Shown one piece after another: positions 1 through 8,576 of a stretch of 64,000 nucleotides of DNA. The notes below the pieces were generated by a model. That model searched no databases. It was not told the origin of the DNA and was given only the letters and a program-made list of their open reading frames with translations. Origin of the DNA: Beverwykella pulmonaria (lineage: Eukaryota > Ascomycota > Dothideomycetes > Pleosporales > Melanommataceae); contig BCHH01000003.1 of the NCBI GenBank assembly GCA_001599595.1, positions 3,329,151-3,393,150 of the forward strand, in the 5' to 3' direction. Made by a program: the position numbers and the translations under genes. The first letter of the stretch is position 1. Every line of letters begins with the position of its first letter.

Positions 1-49
1 AAGTGCCTCTCGTCGTCGCGATTACGATGTTCTTGTATACAATCTGCTT

Positions 50-320
50 AGTATCTCTCGGCTAGTTTCCTAATTATACGCTGCTTGCCCTGTGGTCCTA
101 CACCCCAATGCACCTCGTCGGAAAATCACACTCTATGCCAATCTTCTGGTTGGGGTAATGCTCTAACAGAACTGTACTCCACTCCTTTCAATCCTTCCCA
201 GTTCTTGGAGACACCCATCCTTTTTGACAGGCAATACACTTGTGATAATCCATTGATCCCATGCCACGTTATAGTGTTCTGCCAGAGACGTCAAGGCCTG
301 TTTCCTCAGCAAGTTGATCC
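50..320 (-). pseudogene. Truncated Tc1-like (DDE_3) transposase relic
   Basis: Reading the minus strand leftwards from about 320, fragments of a Tc1/IS630-type transposase can be followed across shifting frames. A stretch reading LAEETGLDVSGRTL is the end of the DNA-binding region, then GSMDYHKCIACQKGWVSP, then FSDEVHWGVGPQGK, which holds the first catalytic aspartate of DDE_3 enzymes. Stops and frameshifts break it and it fades towards the window edge, so it is a dead fragment. It abuts a pogo-type relic at about 340-360, suggesting one element landed in or beside the other. Family call rests on recognised motif wording, not a search. Confidence 0.6.
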
Positions 321-359
321 TATGTGAGACATTAATTGAGCTCTGGCTGATCTTTACAG

Positions 360-800
360 GGACGTCGATGAACGTTAACGTTGTGCTGGCTGGTTTTGTG
401 CTGCAGCAGGTTGAAGTAGAGCTTTTATTTATCCCCTAAATCAGCTTGGTGGCAGTTGCTGTCCATACCTGTCACCCATTATGAGAGAAGATGGATGCTG
501 GGTTGGCTGATGAAGCGAGTAACCTAGCTCTCGCTCACTGGCTTCTTGGCTATTGTTGACGCGAAATTTTGTATTATCTCTCATGTAAGAGGAATATGAT
601 GCGCTGTGAGTCCTTCTATATACTTCACAAGCTCCCGCTCTTGTTGTGAACTTGGTCGCGTGTGGTTGTGTTGCAGCTCTGTGCCTTCGCGTCAAAGTTG
701 AGCGCACAACACCATGCTTGTGCGCTATTTTGGTATAGCAGAGTTCTTCACCAGACTTCAGCGACTCTATATCTGCAAGCGCGTCGTCAATTGGAGCCAT
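360..800 (-). pseudogene. 5' relic of a pogo/Fot1-like (DDE_1) transposase
   Basis: From the ATG at 800 the minus strand encodes MAPIDDALADIESLKSGEEL, the usual opening of fungal pogo/Fot1-type transposases with a psq-type helix-turn-helix, followed by YTKIAHKHGVVRSTLTRRH. After about 60 codons homology jumps to another frame (ELVKYIEGLTAHHIPLT, then FASTIAKKPVS and TGMDSNCHQADLGDK), with stops between. Only the DNA-binding half survives; the DDE catalytic core is absent, cut off near 350 where a Tc1-like relic begins. A second pogo-type fragment lies at 5831-6367. It cannot make a functional protein. Confidence 0.65.
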
Positions 801-881
801 AATGGTGGAGTTGTGAGGTTGAGAAGTTTGACGTGTTTGCGCACCGCGCGCACGGACACGGTAAAGCGACTTGGCATTTTA

Positions 882-954
882 GCGTATGCAGAATTCGCGC
901 AAAGCTTGGCAAATGTCAATCGTTCGAATCCCACCCCAAAATCACAGCCAAATT
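882..954 (+). repeat. Left terminal inverted repeat of the 3.8-kb transposon
   Basis: It begins GCGTATGCAGAATTCGCG and matches the reverse complement of 4599-4671 at every one of 73 bases. TA immediately precedes it (880-881). It ends about 115 bp before the transposase ATG. It contains GTTCGAATCCC, resembling a pol III B box. Confidence 0.9.
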
Positions 955-1068
955 GACGAAATCCGCGAATCACCGCCATATCGTCCCTATATCACGTGTA
1001 GGTAATTGAGGCAGTAAATATACGTGCACAGGCCTATACTCACAACTTTTTTAGTGTTGTAGGTCACC

Positions 1069-2235
1069 ATGCAACGCGCAGAAGGACTTAATTTAAGCAG
1101 GGCTCCAACGGGCACGCGTCTCCCAGTTTATCACCCGCCTGTACCAAATCAACCTATCTCTTCAAGGCACGGCCATCAGTATGCCCACAAGCGATCGCGC
1201 GTATATCATCTGCTGGTCCAGGCCGTCGACTTCGCAGAGATCCAAGAGCGGGTCGGCGTCAACTACAGCTTCGTGTATCGGATCCACCGCAACCTTATGA
1301 CATATGGAACCATACAGAAACCACGACTAAGGAAGCTGGGGAGGCGCCCAAACCTCACAAGGGCGGACAGAGACGCGTTGTTTGAGGAGCTCTGCCAGCA
1401 CGGCTGGATGATGCAAGATGAGATAGTCCACTGGCTGCTCTACGAGCGCGGCGTTGCGGTTGATCAGTCCACTGTCTCTCGTACGCTTGATGCAGAGGGA
1501 TGGAATAGGAAGGCTCTGCGGTTGATTTCACTGAATCGGAGTGAGGAGTTGCGCGACGCCTATCGCGAAGCAATGTCGAGGTATACTGCGGACGAGTTAG
1601 TATTTATTGACGAGTCAATTTTTTGCGAGAAGACTGGCTGGAGGCATCGCGCTTATGGCCCAATTGGTGAAGAGAATCGGTGGATTGGGGACGCCCGGCG
1701 TGGGAAGTCCTGGTCCATCCTACCTGCCTATACTCTCAAGAACGGATACCTAGATTGCACTGCCTTCAAGGAGGGCTACTTCAAGGCCGAGGAGATTGTG
1801 GACTGGCTGCAAACTCAGTTGTTGCCAGCGATTGATCGGGAGATGGAAGGAAGAACCTGCTGCATTGTGCTTGACAATTGTTCAACGCATTGCAACGCGG
1901 TGATTAGTGACACTATTAGAAGAGGAGGACATACAGTACAGTACCTGCCACCGTACTCGCCAGATTACAACCCAATTGAGCTCACCTTCTTAGTGCTAAA
2001 AGCCTGGATTTGTTGCCACTATTATCACCACCGCCACGAGTTTGAGAACTTCGGAGACTTCCTGCGCTGGTCAGTAAGGACAAGTCGCTGCGATAGGTTT
2101 TCTGCTAAGCACTTCCAGCATGCTGCTGGCGGTGGGCTGTACGTTGAGGAAGCTGTACTTGACAGAGCGAGGGTAGTAATGAGGGCGTACGAGAGGGGAG
2201 AAGGTAACGATTTAGTAGTGCAAATAACAGCATGA
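1069..2235 (+). CDS. DD34E Tc1/IS630-family transposase (DDE_3), intact
   Basis: This 388-residue protein catalyses cut-and-paste transposition of the surrounding element in the nucleus. The N-terminal 110 residues contain helix-turn-helix-like segments (about 44-110), matching the bipartite DNA-binding region of Tc1-type enzymes. The catalytic triad is readable: FIDES puts the first Asp near residue 181, IVLDNCSTH puts the second near 269, and PPYSPDYNPIE puts the Glu near 304, with 34 residues between the last two (DD34E). There are no stops or frameshifts over the full family length, in contrast to its partner gene and to the other transposases in the window. ATG at 1069 is the first in frame after the TIR. 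Whether it is expressed is unknown. Confidence 0.9.
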   Translation: MQRAEGLNLSRAPTGTRLPVYHPPVPNQPISSRHGHQYAHKRSRVYHLLVQAVDFAEIQERVGVNYSFVYRIHRNLMTYGTIQKPRLRKLGRRPNLTRADRDALFEELCQHGWMMQDEIVHWLLYERGVAVDQSTVSRTLDAEGWNRKALRLISLNRSEELRDAYREAMSRYTADELVFIDESIFCEKTGWRHRAYGPIGEENRWIGDARRGKSWSILPAYTLKNGYLDCTAFKEGYFKAEEIVDWLQTQLLPAIDREMEGRTCCIVLDNCSTHCNAVISDTIRRGGHTVQYLPPYSPDYNPIELTFLVLKAWICCHYYHHRHEFENFGDFLRWSVRTSRCDRFSAKHFQHAAGGGLYVEEAVLDRARVVMRAYERGEGNDLVVQITA

Positions 2236-2283
2236 TATTTGTGATGTTTGGCTAGGAAAAATTGTACAAAATGCAGGACAGAA

Positions 2284-4434
2284 TTAACTCATAAATTCAC
2301 CTTGGATAAAGCCTCCTCCACCAACTTGCAACTCTAATAGAGCTCCTGCTGCTTTTGCCTGTTTGTTTGCCCAAAACTCTGCTTTAAACTGCTTTAAGAA
2401 GCGCTTAAAACTCCTTACTATGCCATCTGGTATACCACATCTTTCGCTGGTTGCTAGTTTGTACATATCTAAGCCAGTCCGCTCCATCGCCTTTAGGTCC
2501 TCTAAACACCAGTAATTGTTTAGCGCTATCTCCTTAGCCTGTAGGAAATCAGCACGGCGCGCCTCTGTCTTCTGGCGATCTATAATCCAGTCAAAGAAGT
2601 GCTCTACGAGGTCGTAATCATCCTCTGTCTCGTCAATAGGGCTGGATAGCTGCTGCGTAACAGGTGCGAGCGTAGGGGCTGAGAATGATCGCGGTGCAAC
2701 ACTAGTAGGTGTTGCCGTATACGGCCGTACTCCATACTGTGTGGTTTGACTTTGTATAGGAATCTGCAGTGTAGATGACCGGTCCATATAAAGGGAAGCC
2801 TCATTTTGGCGTCGTCAACTAATCTCCTCTCTCTCGCGATCTAGCTTCTCCATATCCCTGCGTTGTTTCTCCTCCATCCGAGCCTCCATCCTCTCCTGCA
2901 TGACCTCCATTCTCTCCTCCATCATACCCCGTTGATACGCCATCTGCATCTCTTCAAATTGCGCCCTCTGCTCCTCCATATTTTGCCTGCTACGCTGCGC
3001 TGGCGTTAGCTTGTTTGATGTGAGGTTACCTCTCTCAACTGGGCCTTTTAAATAGATGCGGATTTTTAGCAGCTCAGAGGGGACATCCTCCGTGACACCA
3101 GGATCATTACGCTCCATCGCAGAGGCCCAAGAATCAATGTCGGAACCACTAAGTTTAAAGTGTAAACCAGGCTTCTCATGGCTATTGTAGTAGCAGAAAT
3201 TCGCATAGTTTGGGCAGGTAGTATCATCGCATCGCCTCTTGTTGTGTATGGTTTGGATAAGCTCACCGCGTTTCTTGTAACCGTCAAGAGCTGTAATAGC
3301 GTTGATCTGCTTAAGCTGCTTTGTGCAATCGTTGCGACCTCCATCACCTGGCGTGGCTAGTGAGCTCTGTGGATTTTTCTCCTTCTTCCTATCCACTCTA
3401 GGTTTGGCAAACTCAGTGAGGGCAGCGCACTTGACCCAGATCTCAAAGGTAATCCGCACTGGCCAGTTGCGATGTGTGTAGTACTAGGAGTCAGATATAT
3501 CAAGTATCTGCTCAAGAGTAAGGTCTCCAAAATCCTCAATAGACTAGTTCGTGTTAACACCTCTGCTAGCCATGGATTTTATAATCACCATCCAAGACTC
3601 AAAGTCAAAGTCTTCCTCACCAGCCTTCTCCTCTGCGGCCTTAATCACCATGGCTTCTATCCATCCAAGACCCCTCTCTACAAGCACTGAGCGCTTCATA
3701 TCACCCTTCGCGTCTAAAAGAACCGGCGCCTTGTTTACCCATACTTTGACTACTGGGTTGATGATATACTCCACATCAACGTCGCGGCTCACACGGTAGT
3801 CAATCTCCTCCTCCTCCATAAATTCCTGCGCGGCGAACGTGTCCAGCGTCTCCAGGCCGCGCTGGCGGAGGGCACGCTGTAAGTCTTTTTTTGCAAGCTC
3901 ACGACGCAAGCCTTCTGCTGACAGCGGCTGCCCATCATACCCATGCGTACGCGGTGGGCCTACAGTACTTTTCGAGCGCTGGCGTGGCTGCTCCTCATAC
4001 GCGCCCTCGTCGTCGTCCTCCTCCATCGCATCATCAACCTCACCACTAGTGCCTTCATCTTCCTCACCAACGGTATCCTCGAACTGCAGCAGGCGCCGGC
4101 CAGCAGCCATCCGCCTGGCATGAGCGAGCTCCGCCTCCAGCTGCTCTATTTGCGCATCCAATCCTCCAGCCGGACGCTTCGACGTCACTACACCAGAGCG
4201 AGCAGCCTGCGCTTTCTGTGGTGCCTTTGGCGGTCGTGCAGGCGTGGAGCCAGCACGTCCACCGCCTCTACCACCGGCCGCCCTGCCACCGCGACGCGCC
4301 GGGCCTCTTCGAGTTGGCGCAGCTGGCGTAGCTTGGATATCCTCAAAGGCGGCAAGGCTGTTCGAATTAGCCTTCTGGCCTCTCTCCGAGCGACGGGAGG
4401 GCTGCTGGTTGCCTCTGGGTGCCTTTGGTGGCAT
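2284..4434 (-). pseudogene. Second gene of the transposon: charged coiled-coil protein with three in-frame stops
   Basis: From ATG 4434 to the stop at 2284 one reading frame runs for 717 codons, broken only by TAG at 3544-3546, TAG near 3484 and TGA at 2815-2817. Each stop can come from CAG/TGG or CGA by one transition, as RIP would produce. The protein begins MPPKAPRGNQQPSRRSERG, is rich in Arg/Gly/Ala for about 90 residues, then has a heptad-like segment (DAQIEQLEAELAHARRMAAG), an acidic stretch, and a central region that looks globular. A long Met/Glu/Arg coiled coil lies just before the TGA, and a compact C-terminal domain follows. An alternative is that the first two stops lie in a frame-preserving 75-bp GT-AG intron, but the codons between look coding. 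I recognise no family. Convergent position suggests a transposition accessory protein (inference). Confidence 0.7.
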
Positions 4435-4598
4435 CTCGCGGTACGGAGCGAATCGATGGAGTACGCGGAATCTCTGCAAGTGGGACACCAAAAATATCGT
4501 CAGTATAGGCCCATACACGTATATTTACAACCTCACTAACCAAGCGACGGCCCTCGCCCATGTGCGGGGTGTAATGTAGGAAATTCACGAAAATCGGT

Positions 4599-4671
4599 AA
4601 TTTGGCTGTGATTTTGGGGTGGGATTCGAACGATTGACATTTGCCAAGCTTTGCGCGAATTCTGCATACGC
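4599..4671 (-). repeat. Right terminal inverted repeat of the 3.8-kb transposon
   Basis: This is the exact reverse complement of 882-954 over 73 bp, followed by TA at 4672-4673. It lies about 165 bp upstream of the second gene's ATG, so each TIR neighbours the 5' end of one of the two convergent genes and may carry its promoter. Confidence 0.9.
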
Positions 4672-4932
4672 TAATTACCGGTAGCGCGAACGTTAAGGCT
4701 CGTGGCACGCACGTGGCAGGGATCAAAGTCCCCTGAAACCCGACACGAAACTTTCTAGCACGGATGAGGATGACGCTTGACTAGTAGAGACAAGCTGCGC
4801 GAGAAACTGCATGCGTGTTCGCGCGACAACTCACCACCACCACACAAGATAACAAAATACGAACCCAAACACCCTCACAGGCCGCACTCCATTGTTGTGT
4901 GTCAACCCAGCCAGTCACCACGCTACCACAAC

Positions 4933-5460
4933 ATGCCAGGAGCACAAGCGACAAAATCGGCCGACGTCGTCAAATCTGAACTGGGCCTAAGCAACGCGCA
5001 GTACGAGGTGATATACGGAGACGTGGCAATGATGATGCGTGAGAAGGGAATACTTGGGCACCAACTGCGAAGCATACAGGCGAAAGTAGAGGCACGAAGG
5101 ATAGGGTCGGATATACGACGCGACCACCGCGAGACGCTGGGCGGAGTACCAGACACGATATTCGATAAGAACATGTTGCGAATAGCGCAGAGAGTCAACT
5201 ACAACATCCGTAGGGTCAAGCGTCGGACACAGGCAAGCACGAGGTCGAGGGCGGAGGGAGAGGAAAGCTCATCAAGGCAAACGAACAGTCCGACGCCGCA
5301 TATGCCTAGTATAAAGACACTCCAGACCACAACACCATCTCGACTTGAGGGAGAGGAAAAGAGTGCGACAGCGGCCACAATCCGTGCGGCATCCCTAGAG
5401 TCATCGACGGAGCTAGACACTGCATGGAAGAAGGACGGAAGCAAAGACGCTGCAGACTAG
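4933..5460 (+). CDS. Hypothetical basic protein beside the transposon
   Basis: The frame opens 156 bp earlier at a non-ATG codon; the first ATG is 4933 (MPGAQATKSADVVKSELGLS), giving 175 residues. A helical-looking N-terminal half (about 1-95) includes GLSNAQYEVIYGDVAMMMRE and ends in a basic KRRTQAST stretch. The C-terminal half is Ser/Thr/Glu-rich and contains a repeated SRxEGEE unit (RSRAEGEESS and SRLEGEEKSA). I do not recognise the family. It begins about 260 bp outside the transposon TIR, so it could be a host orphan or belong to another repeat. The preserved frame and the duplicated SRxEGEE unit support a real gene, but expression is unproven. Confidence 0.45.
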   Translation: MPGAQATKSADVVKSELGLSNAQYEVIYGDVAMMMREKGILGHQLRSIQAKVEARRIGSDIRRDHRETLGGVPDTIFDKNMLRIAQRVNYNIRRVKRRTQASTRSRAEGEESSSRQTNSPTPHMPSIKTLQTTTPSRLEGEEKSATAATIRAASLESSTELDTAWKKDGSKDAAD

Positions 5461-5830
5461 CTGCATGATATACAGTGCTGTAGGCTCCGTACATGCTAGA
5501 CTAAGAGTCCGAACGGCGAAGATTTCGGGAGACGTGCCACATAACAGGAACTTGGGAAGAGGAGACAAGGAAATAATGCAAAGGACAACAAGACAAGAGC
5601 AAGCGGTACTGTAATAGCCAGTACGGCATTGGTCTAATCAACAAGGCGGAGCAATTACTGCCTAAGGGCTGGTTAATAATGATACACACCATATAAGGCC
5701 GGTTCGGGCCTGTACAGAGGCAATATGGCTCAGGTGTCATGTGATTCAGTCTATTACCCCCAACGTGGCTTGGCAGCGATTGTCTCTCCTACAATACACT
5801 TACTCTCAACCCTATTAGTGCGACACAACC
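5461..5830. other. Non-coding stretch between orphan gene and pogo relic
   Basis: No frame with recognisable protein similarity was seen, only short chance frames. It probably belongs to the transposon debris on either side. Confidence 0.4.
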
Positions 5831-6367
5831 TTACATTTGTACAGCTTTTGGCCAATTGGGTCTCTTATAGCCTATAAGAGCCATTCCCGTTAAGACAACG
5901 CCTATCTGGAAGCTTGTTTCGTCAAAGTCGTAGGTGTTCTTATTAGTAATGCCGTACTTTGTCCTTGAATTGCGCACAAGTATAAGCCACGGCGCCGAAA
6001 CTTCAAGATGCTTGCGATCATATTTTTGATTAAGTTGTGTTTTAAGCTCTAGGATGCGCTTGACAAAGCTTCCTCGCCACTTATTGCCAACCTGGCTACC
6101 ACCGCGCTGAGCAAATAGTTTGTTGGCATTATCTCGCACCTCGCTCAATTGAGGCAGAGATCCTCGCGAATCTAGGTCAATTATGTATTGGACGGTGACT
6201 AATTCCTCGAGTTTTGTAAGCTTCTTTGAATCAGGCCCACAATCGCGTGGTGTAGTTGTTCCAGCGCGTCGATCCCTGAGTGTGCTTCTGTGTACATTAT
6301 ACATTGCAATAGCGCGTTGCTCGCTCTTAAGATGATGTCGATCAATATCTAAGATAGTAGGAAACAT
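5831..6367 (-). pseudogene. N-terminal half of a pogo/Fot1-like (DDE_1) transposase
   Basis: From ATG 6367 the minus strand encodes 178 residues without a stop. MYNVHRSTLRDRR is the psq-type helix-turn-helix; then SRGSLPQLSEVRDNANKLFA leads into the CENP-B-type DNA-binding domain, and KYGITNKNTYDFDET holds the first catalytic Asp region (normally NxDExGF). It stops at a TAA where the family normally continues past VQPGNRE, and no DDE core follows downstream. Full-length enzymes are about 500-550 residues, so this is a 3'-truncated copy. The intact frame suggests relatively recent truncation or domestication as a DNA-binding fragment; truncation is more likely. Confidence 0.75.
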
Positions 6368-6549
6368 CCTGCCTTCGTTGTGGATTGACTACGTGTTGTG
6401 TTATCGTCGCATGGTGGTTGATAATTGGCACGTCGCTTTTTTGGGTGAAGTGGATGGTCCATCAGTCTCGACGGCGAGCTTCCAGTATCGAATACGTTAT
6501 CGTTAACTACTTGACCAGATCCAATTCGTGGGGGTTTTCAACCACCAAC

Positions 6550-7528
6550 CTAAACCCCTCTACCTTCCTCTGCCCTCCTCAGCTGCGCAAGTGCTTCATC
6601 AACCAACTTCTTCGTTGCCTGGTTCCTAAATTTAGCCTGACTGTCTAGCAATCCCTGCCTGTACCTCTCCCAGTCTTCCCTTTCCCAATCTGGCAGTTCT
6701 TTGTCTTGAACGTTGGCCCATAGCTTGTCTGCGGCGAAATTATACCACAGACAGGCCACCCTTACAGCATGGTGAGTGGAAGCGACTGGAGTGTCCCAAG
6801 GCCCGAACGCGAGTTTGAAGACTATACGAGCCCAGAATGAAAAATCCAAATGTATGGAGGCTGAGGATGCCGTGAGCTGTGCCGCGAAAGCGTTTACATT
6901 TTCCAATCGCTTTCGCTCCTCGGGCGTGTTCCTGGGATCAAGGGGATCTAGTTATTCGTCAGCGTTGGCATTTCTTTATATCACGTGCCGCCATCTCCTC
7001 AGGGACATGAAAGTTTTGTCAAGAGGTTAAAAATTTACCTCTTAACACCTTATTGCAAGTACCCGAAGTTACGCCCAGGTAACTTTACTCAAGTGTAGAA
7101 ACCATGGAAGCCAGAAGAAGCTTACCCTGACTTTGCAACTCATCGCCAAACGTGTACCCAAAAGTAGGTAGATCCGCCCAGACAAGATCACCATCGTATC
7201 TTAGCGACTCTCCTGTCTCCTTGTCTTCAATTGTCGCCTTTTGAAGCTCGTTAACGAATGTTACGAGCTTCGCTTGTTGCTCTGGCGAGCTACGTGTAGC
7301 TACCTCCAATACGCAGCAGGCTGTATCGTAGAGATGGCTGCCCAGAGTATCAGAATCGCGGCTCGATGTTGTTAGCTCCAGTATCTTCTGTAATGAATCT
7401 GCAGGCGCAATGTCTGGCTTCTCCACGAGAGTGGACACGATCTGGAACTCGGGCTTCTCCGCCACCTCGGCGATGAACTCTGCGCGTCGCTGACGTTTAG
7501 ACTCTCGGGTCAGTAGATGGGGAGGCAT
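6550..7528 (-). CDS. DUF3632-type protein, two exons
   Basis: Exons are 7528-7126 and 6947-6550, joined across a 178-bp intron (donor GTAAGC, branch CTGAC, acceptor CTAG) that keeps frame and gives 266 residues. The start is the ATG at 7528 (MPPHLLTRESKRQRRAEF). The middle of the protein carries LRYDGDLVWADLPTFGYTFG, and the second exon continues DPLDPRNTPEERKRLENVNA followed by FAAQLTASS, the W..LP and N.NAF.A.L pattern I associate with the fungus-specific DUF3632 family. The function of that family is unknown. There is no signal peptide or membrane segment, so it is presumably cytosolic. No lesions are visible. Confidence 0.78.
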
Positions 7529-8576
7529 CGTCAGAATTTCAGAACAGGAAAACGGGCGACGAGGAAAAATACTGTTGGTGAGAGTGAGATTGAGGCGCAA
7601 TGGGTGCTAATTAGAACCTTAACCGGGCTTGGGTGTGACATGGACCCCACCGGACCGGACTTTACCTCAGCCTCCACTTCGATCGTTCATCTCAGACACT
7701 GACCGCCCCTCTGCCATCTCCTCGAACAGTACTCCCATCAACACCCTATTCTAGGTTCTTCAAATTAGGCATACTACGATGCCGGCCCTCGCAATTATTT
7801 CTCTGTTCGGGCTTGAAGTGTCCGGTCCAACCGTTTTCGGGCTTACACTAACGACTACTCCAGATAGGTCGCTCAGATAATTTCCATCGATTTCAAGACT
7901 CCGGTCCCCATCCTCGCAGTCGCAAAATAGATCTGCCGACGGTCGGAGACAATTGTGGATTGCCACAAAATTCCTTCCACCAGTCCCTCCGTTTACCGAC
8001 TTGGCCCCCACTCGGCCGCTCTCTCTACAGCAAGGTCAGTGTTAATTTTAGCATAATTTGAACATTCACTTGAAGAGAATGTCGATTTACGCAGGTTGTA
8101 GAGGTATAGTAAAGGCCTCCGTAGGGAAAGAGTGTGAGACATAACTTCTCTGACTGGCCAAGCAAGCGAGCGGAGAGACCCACTGCACCTATTGTCTGTG
8201 CATACCGAAACATGAAACTCCGAAACGGATCCCTCATCAGTAATACAGAAAAATAACCAAACATGAGCACGCATAGCCGGCATGATGATGATCGAAACAA
8301 TCGGACTATGCGTACAAATCTCCTGCCTCCGAAATATTGAGCCTGGGCAGTGCGTATCGCAACTAGAACTAAAATGAGATGAATTTGCTGTGCCGTATAT
8401 ATAGGACACTGCAATGTGTCCAAATGTATCTTCAGTCAATCCAGGCTGACACGACTCGGGCAGTCCTATACACTTTCTTTAAGGTCATCTTTCATTTCTT
8501 GTCGCTCATTTTCTAAACATTCATTTCTCACATTCAATTTCGCCTTGTTGCTAGTCAACATTTCAACTCGTTGAAG
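7529..8576. promoter_or_regulatory. Intergenic region with promoter of the RNase-like gene
   Basis: No supported gene is seen; open frames at 7993-8439 have no protein-like features. TATATATA at 8396-8403 lies about 175 bp upstream of the ATG at 8577 and is followed by a pyrimidine-rich leader (for example TTTCATTTCTTG), a typical fungal core promoter. The left part would hold the promoter of the DUF3632 gene. Confidence 0.35.

Larger units (their letters stand above)
882..4671. mobile_element. 3.8-kb two-gene Tc1/IS630-type DNA transposon
   Basis: The element is bounded by perfect 73-bp inverted repeats at 882-954 and 4599-4671, each flanked outside by TA (880-881 and 4672-4673), the target duplication of the IS630/Tc1/mariner superfamily. 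Inside, a plus-strand transposase (1069-2235) and a minus-strand second gene (4434-2284) converge tail to tail with 48 bp between their stops. Outside the perfect core the repeats continue for about 20 bp inward with mismatches that are partly C/T. The transposase frame is intact while the second gene has three stops, so the copy may still be mobilisable. Element size is more than double an ordinary Tc1/mariner (about 1.3-2 kb). Confidence 0.88.

Noticed and set aside
920..935. Possible tRNA gene suggested by GTTCGAATCCC
   Set aside because: No A-box, acceptor stem or cloverleaf can be drawn, and the sequence is part of a transposon TIR present in both orientations.
2284..4434. Three separate minus-strand genes in the transposon
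   Set aside because: All three segments share one phase and the sequence between the stops remains protein-like, so one broken gene is the better reading.
4244..4579. Pro/Arg-rich plus-strand frames over the second transposon gene
   Set aside because: They are antisense to the GC-rich Arg/Gly-coding start of that gene.
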